From Dromaius novaehollandiae (Eukaryota; Chordata; Aves; Casuariiformes; Dromaiidae), in NCBI RefSeq assembly GCF_036370855.1, contig NC_088101.1:6827501-6891500 (forward strand): a stretch of 64,000 nucleotides of DNA. Direction: 5' to 3'. Positions 45,345-56,668 of this stretch are shown one piece after another. A program made the position numbers and the translations under genes. Numbering within the stretch: position 1 is the stretch's first letter; each line of letters starts with the position of its first letter. The notes under the pieces are model-generated. The model did not search any database and was not told the origin of the DNA. It saw only the letters and a list, made by a program, of their open reading frames with translations.

Positions 45345-46955
45345 GGAAATACTCCAGGTGTTGAGGTGTCAGAGAGTGGGTTGTGCCACTTGACCACTGA
45401 GGACAAAGCAAACAGTCTTTCCATGCTCTGCTTTTTCTGTTTGTGCAACAGTTTGTCACTTTCCCTTGATGCATGCTCTTAAGAGCTAAAGAGTGATGCT
45501 TCCAAGCAGGGAATCTGGGCCTGTTGCAAACAGGGCATGTCAGAGCCTTCCAGGTCTGTGGCTTCTGACTCCCTTCAGGGTTTTTCTTGCATGTCTCAAG
45601 AAGAGCCCTGAGAAGAAAAGAAGTCTTTATTTGTTGTTTCTGTGGAAAAAGAGCAAGTGTCCAAGTAAAACTAAGAAGGTGTTGCATGTGTTTGCTGCTT
45701 AGACTAGCTTTATGGGTGTGTAGAGTGAAGTGCTGTTTTGAAACTGCAGTGTAGGGTTTCCCCAGAGAGAACAAATGGAGCTGCTTGTTGTCTGAGGTGT
45801 CCCTGGCAGAGCTGATCACTTATTGAATAGGGTTATTTGGGAAGAGATGCTTGGTTTATTTTAAACTCTTTAAGACTTCATTTGATGCCCAGTGCTGCTG
45901 GTGCCCACAACACTGTTGTGTCCTTGTTGGGAATTGCTTCTGAGTCCCTTGGAGTGGGAGGGGAAATGGGGCAGGGACTGTGTCAGAGCAGCAAGTGGGA
46001 GCTGGAACTGGCACATGGCCTTCTTGCTCTGTAAGAGAAAACAGTCCTTTGAAGTTCCAGTTGTTGTCCCAACTGGAATGCAGGCACTGAAGGAGAGGAG
46101 TAAACAGTGGCCTGGAAGAGACCATCCAGGCTCTTCCTGAATGAGCAGTAGTTGGGGGTAGTTGCATTAGGATGTGCCATCTCTCTTAACTTTATGTTAA
46201 AATTAAAAGAGAGCAAGTCTAAGCAAATGCTTGTCAGCCAACAAGTGTCAACTAACAACAAAGCAGGAAAAGCCTCAGGCAGTGAAGAGCTCTTCTCCCA
46301 TGCACAAGGTGTTTCCTGGGTTTTTTGGTCAGCAAACTGAATTGATTCAGGCCCTGGAGTGGAAACCCAATGTGGTGGGAACCCAGGTCTTGGCTCCAAG
46401 TCAAGGCAGGTGGTGAGGAAGGCCTTGGGAGTCAGGGTGCCCTGGGTCTGCTCCTGGGAGCTCCTCACAGCTGTAGCACAAGCAGATGCTGCCTCCAATT
46501 CTCCTGCCATGGAGGGGCTGGGGTGGGCAGGAAGGCAAGGAGGGGAGCCCTTGGCATGAGCCCTCAGAGTTGTCCCAGTGGGACCTGGTGCTTCTTGACT
46601 GCCCCAAAGCAGCAGGTCTGATCTGGTGCTGATTAACTAATTAAAACTGCCTGAATTTCCCTAACTGAAGGAGGGAAGGAAATGAGTGTGACCTCCCCCC
46701 CAACACCCCTTCCCATGATAATGGAGGAGGGACTGCTGTTTGTGCTCTGCCAGGGTGTGGATTTTCTCCCCTTCCTGGTTTTTGACAGCTGGTTTTGATG
46801 CTTTTTCTTCCCTGTTTTGGGGACAGTGCTTCTTGAGGCAGGTGGCTCCTTCCCAGAAGCTGCTGGTGAGGTTGCTGCTTTCCAGTGTCTCTAAGTGGGT
46901 GCTTGGAGCTTCTCAGCACTGTCCCCTCCCTGGGCACCTGTTGGTGTTACTCCCT
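45345..46955. other. Shared DNA with no recognised gene (unit A)
   Basis: Matches 56669-57835 apart from deletions in B. A minus-strand frame of 175 codons (46510-45983) is shortened to 105 codons in B by sequence change, which argues against a conserved protein. Confidence 0.5.
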
Positions 46956-47285
46956 CTTTTGCCCTAGGGGCCCTTTGCCTCAAGGCTGCCTTTGTCCTTC
47001 CAGGAGCTTCTGGAAGCTTCTGGGGCTGCCTGTGGGGCGGGGCTGCAGCTGATTGGTGGAGGGGTGGGGCTGGTGTGAGCTGGTGGGGGGGCTGTTGTGG
47101 GGGAGGGGGGAGTGACAGGAGCTGCCTCAGGGAGTGGGGGGGGCTTCCCCCAGGCTGCGGGGGGGCTGGGTGCCTCTTGCAGGGGGTGGCTGCCCCGGGC
47201 CGTGGGAGCCCTGCTGTGCTGGAGGCAGTGGGTGGCTGGGGAGGAGGAGGTGGGGACACCAACCCCTTTGCAGAGCTCTGCTGAG
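46956..47285 (+). promoter_or_regulatory. GC-rich promoter-like region with possible first exon (unit A)
   Basis: GGGGCGGGGCTGCAG at about 47033, then CTGATTGGTGG (inverted CCAAT) and GGGGTGGGGC boxes, followed by G-rich sequence and a plus-strand donor GCTGAG/GTCAGT after 47285. A well-formed acceptor follows at 47964. Copy B is at 57836-58182. Confidence 0.4.
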
Positions 47286-47964
47286 GTCAGTGCCTGAGCC
47301 CGGGGGCAGGGCAGGAGGGACAGCTGGGGACAAGGCTGGTGAGAGGCCTGAGCTGGGGAGGCTGTGAGCTCCTGCCTCCCGGCAGCTGCAGCAGGGCTGC
47401 TTGTGCCTGCTGACCCGAGGGTCTGGGCAGGGCCCTGTGCCCAGTAGCTGAATGGGGCAACAAGCCCTGGTAGGACAGTTGGGAAAGCAGCTGGCTCTGG
47501 AAGGGGCTCATGCAGCTTTTGCATTTGGATGTGTGATGTGCTGAGGGGGAGCAGCAGGTGACAGTGCCTGGGGGCTCCTTTCAGCAGGCAGCAGTCCCCT
47601 GTCTTCCTGCCAGACATGCTGTCATGGCACAGGCATTGCTTGTTGGGGGCTTTTTTTCCTAGGCCCTGTGCTCTTTGGAGAGCCCTTTTTAGTCTTTCTC
47701 ATGAGAGGTTGTGAAGCTTGATGGGCCTGAGATGTTAGTGGCTTGTCAGAGGAGCCATCCAGTGAGGTGAGTTGCTGCATGCTTTGAGTTTCCAGTCTCT
47801 GCCTAGTCCATTGACATGGGTGTTGATCACCCCAATGGGCTTGAATAAGCTTTGCTTGGAGGTACAACAGTGTAGTGATTGCCCCTGTGTTTCAGTATGT
47901 GGCATGCCAAGTCCTGTAGCTAATCACGGGGTACAATTGGGTTGACTCTGCTTTTCCCCTGCAG

Positions 47965-48072
47965 GTCTTAGAAGAGTGCTGTGTCTCATGAACATGGCAA
48001 GATGGGGTCTGCTCCCAAGGCAGACATAACTGGCATCCGAAGGCTGCCATCAAAAGCTGAAAAATGTACCTG
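47965..48072 (+). CDS. Candidate 108-bp coding exon, unknown gene (unit A)
   Basis: Bounded by CTTTTCCCCTGCAG/ and /GTATGT, a strong acceptor and an acceptable donor. Inside, the ATG at 48002 opens 23 codons (starting MGSAPKADITGIRR) that run open to the donor. The 108 bp are identical in length and near-identical in unit B (58858-58965), while flanks differ slightly. I do not recognise the protein, and no next exon was found. Confidence 0.3.
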
Positions 48073-48680
48073 GTATGTTGTCTGCCTCGTGTTGCTTTGA
48101 CTTTTTAGACATGATAGAAGTCAAATAGGACTGCTTCAGAGACTGCCTAAAACTATTTTATCTGTCAAGGAGATTCCCCAACTGCCTTCTACTATAGGGT
48201 GTGTGCAGAAACTGAGTGGTGTGTAAAACTAGCCCTTACCAGCCCCCCAGGAGACTCCTGAGCTTAGGACAGTGTGTTTCAACATGACTGCTTTGTGAGC
48301 TCTTGTGAGCACAGTCCAAATCTCTCCTGAATGTAGTGGGGCCAGGAGGGACTTGTGGGAGGAGCAGGGGGTTAAGAGTGTTGCCCTTCTGGTGACAGCT
48401 GGAACAGAGGCTCAAAAGGAGAGCAAGGGCAGTTTGGGTGGTTTGAGAGGGGATGAATTATTTCCAGAGCTGCTGAGAATGAGTAGCCCTCTTGGGAGGG
48501 GGGAGTATTGGCAGGCAAGGCCCTATTTAAATCCTTTAGTACTGCTGAACTGTGTCTTAAAATCGTGTACAAGGTAAAGCCCTCGGGTAATAAGCAGAGA
48601 AATTGTCAGGCATGACACTAACCCTTGAGCATGGGGCTTCCCAAAGAGGCTCAGACCAGCAGTTGGTATTGCTCCAACAG

Positions 48681-49437
48681 TGTTAGGGAAGGTTAGGTTT
48701 GCTGCCCACCACAGCAGGGTCTGACCCTAGGTTCCTGCTGGGAAGTGTGGAGCCAAATCCAAGTGAATGAAATGAATTTTAATGGCATGTGTGCAGTGAT
48801 TGCAGCTGGAGCTGGGTGCCTCTGGAAGGGGACCCTAAGGAAAGGAATCCCTGGGCAACTGTAGCCTTTGAATCCAAGGACTCCACCCCTCATGTGGTAG
48901 TTGGGACCAACAGTGATATTCAGCTCTGGGGTCTCCTGTTCCTTATTGGGTCTCATTGTTGTCCCTGGGCAGGCTGTTTCTTTCCTCATCTTTACTGGTG
49001 TGGTTTCTGCTGAGGGATGTGCCTTTGTTCCTTGTTGGGTCCCTCTGTCTCTCAAGGTCCTGAGGAGGAGGAGGTGGTTGCAGACCACAACTCTCCCTGC
49101 CCCAGCAGGGAGAGGAGGCTTTGTTTCTCGAGGTCCTGATGGCCAGCACAGGCCTTATTTCAGAGTTGTGACATCCTCCCTTCTGGAGTGTGAGACACAG
49201 GGATACAGACTGCTTGTGATGTCCTTGTCCTTCCAGCTGGAGCTGGCCCTGGGGCCTCTTTTCCTGAGCTGGATGCAAGTCCCTCCTGTTCTCTGAGTGT
49301 GGCCTAAGGCTTCAGCAAATTGAACTACTCATGCCAAGTGTTTATAGAAGTTGTGCTGGGCAGCTACCTCTAGACAGTTTCAGTTCAATGTTCTTTAGCA
49401 GTCCTCCCTTTGTTTTTATTAAGCATCCCTGCTAACA
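48681..49437 (-). repeat. 3' LTR of the class I provirus (unit A), 757 bp
   Basis: Plus-strand ends TGTTAG...CTAACA form perfect 6-bp inverted termini. It lies just 3' (minus strand) of the env remnant. A TATAAA is present on the minus strand near 49345. It has the same length as the unit B copy. Confidence 0.82.
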
Positions 49438-50388
49438 CTTGAAACAGTCCTCAGTCTTCTGAGGCAGACTGTCACTTTCCATAATTTCATGTATAATATG
49501 GTTGTAAGTGATAGGCATGACACAGCTGAACTTAACTACTACTGGGTGCAGCAGGTGATTATAAATCCCTGTTGTGCTTGGTGACCATCCTAGGAGTGTT
49601 TCCCACCCATGATGGTCTCCATCCTTCCTTATCCTTTCTAAGACATGGTATCTCTTCTGTATCATGAGTGGTGGGAGTTCTTGTCCATTGTTTTGGATGC
49701 CTTCTAGCAGTTGATGCAGGTCATCATGTTGTAGTAGCTTTTTCACCAGTGTAAGATGTATTCCAGTGGGAGTAGGTAGTAAATTCTGAGTCAATGTATA
49801 ATTAGATGGTAACAACTGTTAAGATCTAACAGGAGCTGAATGATTGAAGTTGCATCCCATAATTTTGGTCCAGTTATGAACACAAATATTTGAGTCACTA
49901 CTTGTATTTGCAGCAATGGTGTCTATGAATATAAGACTGCCAAGGGTTCTCATACATGCCCGTCTCTTTCCAGTGTATGCAAGTACAGTTCAACTTGAAC
50001 AGCCAAGTAAGAACACAGCATGGCAGTATGTGGCCTGTCCCACTTAGGTTCTGACTTGGATTTTTGTAGAAATGTTTTACCTAAAGCTTCATCCCCAGGG
50101 TGTCTGTCATGTGCCTGAATGTCAGATGGTACTGGCTGAAACCAGGGAGCCTGATTTTGTGAAGCCTTAAGCTGCTCCTGTAAAGCTAGTACATGTTGTG
50201 TCACTTGTTCATCTCTAACAGGCTGGTCTTAGCAGGGGTGTAAGGCCCTGGTATGGCTCAATGTCTCCCAAAGGGAATTTCTGCTGGTGTTGCCCCTCTG
50301 GGTTGTCATGGGGCATTTCAAACATCCCATAGAGCTAAGTTCAATGCCTCTGGCCATTTTAGAGCTCTGTGTGTGTGTGTGCATATTC
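49438..50388 (-). pseudogene. Class I provirus 3' remnant: integrase C-terminus and env fragments (unit A)
   Basis: On the minus strand, an integrase C-terminal frame (50204-49950; QPVPSD and EPKWDRPHTAM match the gammaretroviral C-terminal domain) is followed by a short env leader-like stretch and then a frame (49815-49432) with the transmembrane-subunit end motif DHHGWETLLGWSPSTTGIYN. Most of env, including the surface subunit, is missing. The integrase is cut at the GT repeat at 50366-50388, the duplication breakpoint. Confidence 0.78.
50366..50381. repeat. GT repeat at the unit A/B junction
   Basis: Short GT run directly before the junction; the unit B copy (61259-61276) is slightly longer and continues into integrase sequence. 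Confidence 0.9.
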
Positions 50389-50609
50389 CCCCCATCATGC
50401 TTGGGGATGGAGGCTAAGTCCTGCATTTCTGGTGCTCCCAGACAGGCCCCAGGGGCTCGTTTGGGGGCTCCAAAATGGAGGCTCATCCTGCAAGTCTGGG
50501 GCTCAAGCCCAGGCTTCTGGGACTGGTCTCAGAGCTCAGAAAGGGGGCTAGGTCCTGGGTTTGGGTGCTGGAGAGCAGGTTCAGGGGGCTGTATTGGGCC
50601 TTTGGCCCC

Positions 50610-51062
50610 TGCACCCCTCCGGCCCCTAAGCCCCTTCCGCCCCACGGCCCCATCAGCCCCTCCGCCCCCCGGGCCCCCTGCCCCTCCGCCCCCCGGGCCC
50701 CCTGCCCCTCCGCCCCCCTGCCCCTCCGCCCTCCGCCACTCCGCCCCTGCGCCCCTCCGCCACTCCGCCCTCCGGCACTCTGCCACACCACCCCTCCGCA
50801 CTCCGCCCCTGTGCCACTCCACCCTGCGCCCTCCGCCCTTCCGCCCTCGGCCCTCTGGCCCCCGCACCTCCGCCCCCCGCACCTCCGCCCTTTCACCCTC
50901 CAACGTTCCGCCCTCCACCCTTCTTCCCTTCTGCCCTTCCACGCTCCGCCCCTCCGCCCTCCTGCCCCCCCACCCATTCCACCCTTTCCGCCCTTCCGCC
51001 CCTCCAGCCTTCCGCCTCTTCCCCCCCTCTGCCCCTTCCACCCTGCCGCCTCATCCGCCCTG
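50610..51062 (+). repeat. CCGCCC array of unit B, contracted
   Basis: Same family and context as the 3.4-kb array in unit A but only about 0.45 kb long, with more CCCCCCGGGCCCCCTG variants at its left end. Confidence 0.95.
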
Positions 51063-51782
51063 GAAGGGCCACGGCCACGGTGAAGCGGTGGAAAAAAGAG
51101 CCATGGCCATGGCCAGCTGGCGGGCCGAAGGAAGGGCCACGGCCAGGGTGGGCGGGCAGAAGGAAGGAAGGAAGGAAGGGCAGGCGGGCTACAGCCAGGG
51201 CGGGCGGAAGGAAGGAAGGAAGGTCCACGGCCAGGGCGGGCGGAAGGAAGGAAGGGCCAGGGCGGGCGGGCGGAAGGAAGGAAGGGCCACGGCCAGGGCG
51301 GGCGGGTGGGTGGGCGGAAGGAAGGAAGGAAGGGCCACGACCAGGGCAGGCGGGCGGAAGGAAGGGCCACGGCCAGGGCGGGCGGGCGGGCGGAAGGAAG
51401 GGTCACGGCCAGGGCGGGCGGGCGGAAGGAAGGAAGGGCCACGGCCAGGGCGGGCGGGCGGAAGGAAGGAAGGGCCACGGCCAGGGCGGGCGGACGGAAG
51501 GAAGGAAGGGCCACGGCCAGGGCGGGCGGGCGGAAGGAAGGGCCACGGCGCGGGCGGGCAGGCGGGCAGAAGGAAGGAAGGGCGGGCCACGGCCAGGGCG
51601 GGCGGGCAGAAGGAAGGGCGGGCCACGGCCAGGGCGGGCGGGCAGGCCGAAGGAAGGGCAGGCAGGCCACCACCAGGGCAGGTGGAAGGATGGGCGGGCC
51701 ACCACCAGGGCGGGCGGGTGGAAGGAAGGAAGGGCAGGCGGGCCACCGCCAGGGCGGGCGGAAGGAAGGAAGGGCGGGCAGG
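51063..51782 (+). repeat. GC-rich minisatellite of unit B, expanded
   Basis: Same about 30-bp unit as 38560-38995 but about 0.72 kb, more regular, roughly two dozen copies. Confidence 0.95.
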
Positions 51783-51794
51783 CCCTCTCACTCC

Positions 51795-53757
51795 CTCATT
51801 CCCTCCCCCTCTCCCCCCACCTTTTCTTCTACCTGGGCACTTCCAGTTGAGTGCTTGGCCTCAAGCCAGGGCAAGTCTCTCACCAATTCAACAAGGCCCA
51901 AACAGCACCCCTGATTTTCAGCTAAGTTTTTGAGTATGGAATAGCAATAACCCAATCCCACCAAGAGTGCCTCTACTACAGAGTTACTATGACACACAGG
52001 ACAGCATTCAGATCTAGGACACCCCCACTGACACCACTTTCCCTTCTCACCATAGTCTAATTCCAACAGATGCTTCTTCCCCTGGACAACAGCATGAAGT
52101 CACCACGGCTTCAAGTTGTTTTTAAAGCAGTTACACACCTAAAGGTACTACAGAAAGAGACAGGATAATCCTCAACAGAAAAAGACAAGCTAACAGTCCT
52201 TTCCCAAGCCAGGGCCCTCTAGGAAGGGAGCATTTCAACACCAGAAAGAGGACCAGAATGGGAGCAGTCCCTCTGCCTCAGCTTAGGAAGCCAGGGAGCA
52301 GTAAAAGCAAGAACTCAATTCTGTCCTCCAGAGCAAGGCCAGAGCTGGAGACAAGACAGAGTAGCTGGGAGCATTAGGTCTCATGCTTATGTTAGGTCTG
52401 TCCCTACGCCAAGCAGGACTCGTGGATGGTTAACTTCACTAGGCCTGTACATAACACTAGCCCTGCTCTGAGCTGCAGCCCTTAGCTTCCCTGCTACAGC
52501 AACCCCAGTGCTCCCTTGCTTGTCCACACAGGTAACTGGTTTCTGTCCCCCTCCCCACCCCCTTTGTGGCTGCGTAACTCCATACATCCACATGTCACAT
52601 TAAATGGAAGGGGAGGACAGAGGCCAGGATTCCCTCATCAGCAAGGACACAGCCTGCACACATCCACCCACCAGCTCACAGCTCCAGTGCTGCCCTGCTG
52701 CAAAATTAAAGCAGGCCTCCCTTTGTGAGGACAGCAGTGAGACAGGAAACCATATATTCCACACCATTAACCCTCAAGTACACTTCCCTCTAACCAAGCT
52801 CCAGACTATCAAGCCTCTACAACCTGCAACAGTTGGGTTTCAGCTATTTCAGCTTAACACTGGATACACTGAACTATTTAGCAGCTTAACACCCTTGGCA
52901 CATTTAACTTTCACACCCAGAGATTAGCCTGAGAGTGCAGCCACTTTATAGGTCAAACCCTCCCACAGTGGAGTCTAGCTTTTTCTTAAAAAGAAAAACC
53001 TTCACCCCCCTGAGACACTTTCAAAGCCATTTGTGGTTTTTTATATTGGTCTCTTCAGGGCAAGCATCTGAAGAGAAGCAGTGTCTGAAGACCCTGTCAC
53101 ACAACACTAAGACCTCCCAGTCACTGCTAGAACTCCTCCCCAGCACACCTCACTGTATCCCCCAGCTCTTACAGGTGCACCTCACTGGGACATGCCAGGT
53201 GAGGGTAACCACCTCACCACCCCCCTCCCCAGACCCCTTCACAGCTGGGACACTGAGTGGGTGGCATGCCCACTGCTAGTTACTGCTTGTAAAGCATTTC
53301 CATGTGACTACACTAATCCCAACACAAGCTTTGAGCTCACCACAAGAAAACCCTCTGTGTCATCAGACAGAATCCACAAGGAAATCCTGACTATCAACTA
53401 GTCAAGCATCTTGTAGTTCAGCAAGACAGGAACTCAATGAGCCTGGAGTTGAACAGTGCTGACCCCTCCAAAAGGCAAGCCTGCCAAGAGCCATGCTTTG
53501 CACTTTCAGCTACTTCCAGAGAAGCAAGACTCTGCACACTGGGCAGCACAGGGTGTCCTATCATTTTACCCTTGATGTGGTAGCTGGCCCCCTTCTGTGT
53601 CCTGGGGGCATAAGCCATGTCTTTAGCTAGGGCAGCAGCAGCTCAGGCTTTTGAAGCCCAGAGACTGCAGCAGAGCTCTCCTGCAGCTGCTTCTCTCTTC
53701 TCAGCTGCAGCACTCCACATGCCTTTGGAGAGCTCCAGAGAGAAACAAGAGCATCCA
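51795..53757. other. Unit B copy of 40003-41975
   Basis: Nearly base-for-base match to unit A; no gene recognised. Confidence 0.6.
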
Positions 53758-53761
53758 AAGG

Positions 53762-54405
53762 TGTTACAAGACAACCCTGAGAAGCTCAGAAAGAATGTCT
53801 GAAGTAGGTACATTTGGATAACTTCTATCTTAGCTAGAAGTTGCTTAGCATGAGTAGCTAAATTTGCTGAAGCCTTAGGCCGCGCTCCTAGTTCGGTAAG
53901 AAAGGGCCTCAGAGCTGGTGCAGGCTGGAAAGATGAGGGAGTTACAAGCAGCCTGCATTCCTGTGCCCCACTCTCCGAAAGGGAGGATGTCAAGGCTGAG
54001 AAATAAGGCCTGTTTGGGTGCCAGGACCTTGGGAAGCAAAGCCTCCTCTCACTGTTGAAAACAGTGCTGATTAAGGGGTCTGGATTATGTCCTCTTCCTC
54101 AGGACCTTGGGAGATAACACCTATTGACCTAGCTGGGGCAGTGTTAACTGATCAGGACCTTGAGAAGCAGGGGTGGGACCCAGGGAATGAAGAAATCACT
54201 AACCAATCACTGTAAAAGGGAAAGTCGCAAATCTGGCAATTTGTGTGTATAAATGCTACTTGAAAAGTTGGGGGGGTGTGCTTGATTTGTGGGAAACCAC
54301 TGAGCACCCAGGCTCGCGCAACTCTGAAATAAACAAATGTCTCTCCTGAGTGTGTAATTATTGGCTTATTGCACACCGGGCAACAAATCCGCTTTTCAGA
54401 CAACA
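53762..54405 (+). mobile_element. Solo LTR (644 bp) with 4-bp target duplication AAGG
   Basis: TGTTACAAG...CAGACAACA, flanked by AAGG at 53758-53761 and 54406-54409. Unit A has the uninterrupted AAGG site near 41976, so the insertion postdates the duplication or was lost exactly from A. A CCAAT box (54203), TATAAA (54248-54253) and AATAAA (54328-54333) are spaced as a working LTR promoter and polyadenylation site. The first 380 bp resemble the 757-bp LTR family; the rest does not. The 4-bp duplication suits a class I retrovirus. Confidence 0.92.
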
Positions 54406-55289
54406 AAGGGAGCTGGAAAGAGAGGAGACACTCATTTCTCCTCAAAACATAGCACTGCCAAGCATCTGCCAAACATGGCTGTGAAGCTATCTGACCAAAC
54501 TTGGGAGGTCTTTGAACACTTTGTGTTTTGTCTCTCATTCTTCTCTGCTAGGCTTGATTACAACAACACTGCTTAATTTAAGCTTGAAGCATGAAGATTT
54601 CTTGAGAAGACCTGCCTTAAGTACTGGGACATTTGGAAAAACACTCTCACCTCCATCTCAGAAGGCACAGGCATAGTCAAGGAATGACTCTGACCCAACT
54701 CTGTCATAGGAACTGGGTTTTGTGGTCAGAAAACAATGCTTTTGAAGAACTCCCTCCTGAGCTGGTCATCTAAGCATCTTTCACAGCCTCCCCACCTTCT
54801 TCCCCCCTCCCCCCAGCATAAAATAACCTTTCCTGCAAGATAAGGAGAGGCAATAAACAAGCTGCATGAAAGAGGAATTCAAGCCCTTTCAGCTGCAGGG
54901 ATTCTACATCTGACCAGCTCCTTTGATTTCACACTTTTTGCTTTCCAAGAAATGAGACTGGGAGTTTTCAAGCTTCTCCTGGTGGGGCACTCTTCCCATT
55001 TAAAGAGAGCAGCCCAAGAAGCATCCTACCAGAAGCTGAAGGGCACAGCTTTTCAACAGGGACTCCTCAGGAGATCAGAAGTATTAGCCCCTCAAATCAC
55101 AGAGTAACTCCTAGCAAGGAGCACTCAACCCTAGTTACATACTTACCTCCTAAGGAACAGGAAACACAGCAGGACTCCAGGAACAAACACAAGCTTACAA
55201 GCCTGGGTGATCCAAACACACACAGACACACAGTCAGCCTTTGCACACCTACAGCCCTACAATGCCAGGGCACCACAGCAACTTTAAGA
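54406..55289. other. Unit B copy of 41980-42850
   Basis: Resumes the match to unit A after the solo LTR, with small indels. No gene recognised. Confidence 0.55.
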
Positions 55290-55645
55290 GTCACCTCACA
55301 CAGAGCTCCACACAGCATAAAACAGAGACAAACAACTAAACAGACCATGCACAAGCACCACCCTAGAGACCCAGCCCCCAAAACACACTCACCCTGCAAA
55401 ACAAAAACAAACAAACAAACAAACACACACTCACTCACTCACTCACTCACTCACTCACTCACTCACGCACTCTCCCAGGGCACCCAGCAGGAACAAGCAC
55501 CCCCTCACCAAGCTTAAATGCAGCCCTCTGGCCAATGGGTAGAGGACAGGTGGGTGGAAGCCCCAGCTGATTCTGGTCAGGGAAGCCACAGCTGAGCCTG
55601 GTCAGGGCAATTAAGGCCTCCTGCTGCACCAAGGGCCCTAGTGCC
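55290..55645 (-). promoter_or_regulatory. Promoter-like module, minus orientation (unit B)
   Basis: Unit B copy of 42850-43140 with the same ATTGG box and GCATTTAAGC. Its GT-rich part contains a CAAA/CACT microsatellite not seen in unit A, and its donor-like GTGAG/GTGACTCTTAAAG is closer to that of the plus-strand module at 43800-44040. Confidence 0.45.
55398..55466. repeat. (CAAA)n and (CACT)n microsatellite (unit B only)
   Basis: CAAACAAA run followed by about nine CACT/ACTC units; the matching site in unit A (about 42930-42975) has only a short imperfect sequence, so it expanded after the duplication. Confidence 0.95.
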
Positions 55646-56252
55646 ATAGCAAGAAAGCTCTTCCATGTGAAAAGTGACAGTCCCTTGGAACACCTCACAT
55701 GGAAGCAAAGCTTAACCATGACAATTTTGTTAGGTGGGTATATCATACCCACATATATACGTGTCACCTGCCCCCAAAGGCCTTTGATACGATGGTAGTG
55801 AAAGCCTTCTTTGAATACCTGCTAGCGTTTGATGTTGAGAACCTTCCCAACACTTCCAAGAAGCTGTACCTGCCTAGATGTGCAGCGCGAGCATACAGGA
55901 ATCCTTCTCCTGCAGGTGTCATGTATCTTGCTATCTGTGGCTCAAGCATTCCCAGCACCAGAGGTGGTGCCTCTGCATTTCACATCCCTCACAGATTTTT
56001 CTTTCCTGAGAGTTTGTCCAGGCTTTTTTGGAGCCCATGTGAACTGTTCACATCCAGCCAGAAATTCCAGCGCCTATTTATGCATTATGTGAAGAAACAT
56101 CTCTTGCATGCTTTGGGCCTGGCCCTTGCTAGCACTGCTTAGGGGCTTTTTTTAGTCCCTACAACGCAAGAAGCAGAAAACATTCCCCAGTCATTTTCCT
56201 CTCTTGCAGAATCTTTTGGTGTTTCCTCAGCAAACTACCTAAAACTCCAGCA

Positions 56253-56668
56253 CCAGCTGGAGCTGGGTGCTGCTGAAGAGGGACCCTGAACAAAGAAATC
56301 CCTGGGCAATTGTAACTCTTCAGTCTAAGTTCTCCACCCCTTGTGTGGTAGTTGGGACCACCAGCAATACTCAGGTGTGGGGTCTTCCTGTTCCTCCTTG
56401 GGTCCCATTGGTGTCCCTAGGCAGGCTGTCTCTTCCCTTCTCTTTGCTGCTGTGACTTGTGCTGAGGGACGTGCCTTTGTTCCTTGTTGGGTCCTGCCCT
56501 TGTCTCCCAAGGTCCCGAGGAGGAAGAGGTGGTAATTCCAGACCACAGGAACTACCCCTGCCCCAGCAGGGACAGGAGGCTTTGTTTCTCAAGGTCCTGA
56601 TGGCCAGCACAGGCCTTATTTCAAAGTCCTGACATCCTCCCTTTCAGAGTGTGAGGCATGGGAATGCA
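56253..56668 (-). repeat. Truncated LTR copy (unit B counterpart of 44617-45344)
   Basis: Matches the central part of the unit A element; both ends are lost with the deletions that remove 43735-44737 and 45158-45535 relative to unit A. Confidence 0.65.

Larger units (their letters stand above)
34970..50388 (+). repeat. Tandem duplication unit A (15.4 kb)
   Basis: Starts at TGCTTGGGGATGGAGG and ends at GTGTGCATATTC in a GT repeat. The order matches unit B: short minisatellite, CCGCCC array, GGCCACGGCCAGGGCGG array, then long unique-looking DNA, LTR elements, and the 3' part of a class I provirus. Segments present here but not in B: about 39000-40002, 43735-44737, 45158-45535 and 45580-45833. 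Confidence 0.93.

Noticed and set aside
45983-46510. 175-codon minus-strand open frame
   Set aside because: The equivalent frame in unit B is truncated by ordinary sequence change, and no domain is visible.
48681-49437. Possibility that 44617-45344 and 48681-49437 are the two LTRs of one provirus
   Set aside because: They are too diverged from one another and the DNA between them contains no retroviral genes; env and integrase remnants lie on the other side of the second LTR.
50287-51933. 548-codon plus-strand frame across the unit B arrays
   Set aside because: Runs through two unrelated minisatellites and has no recognisable protein character.
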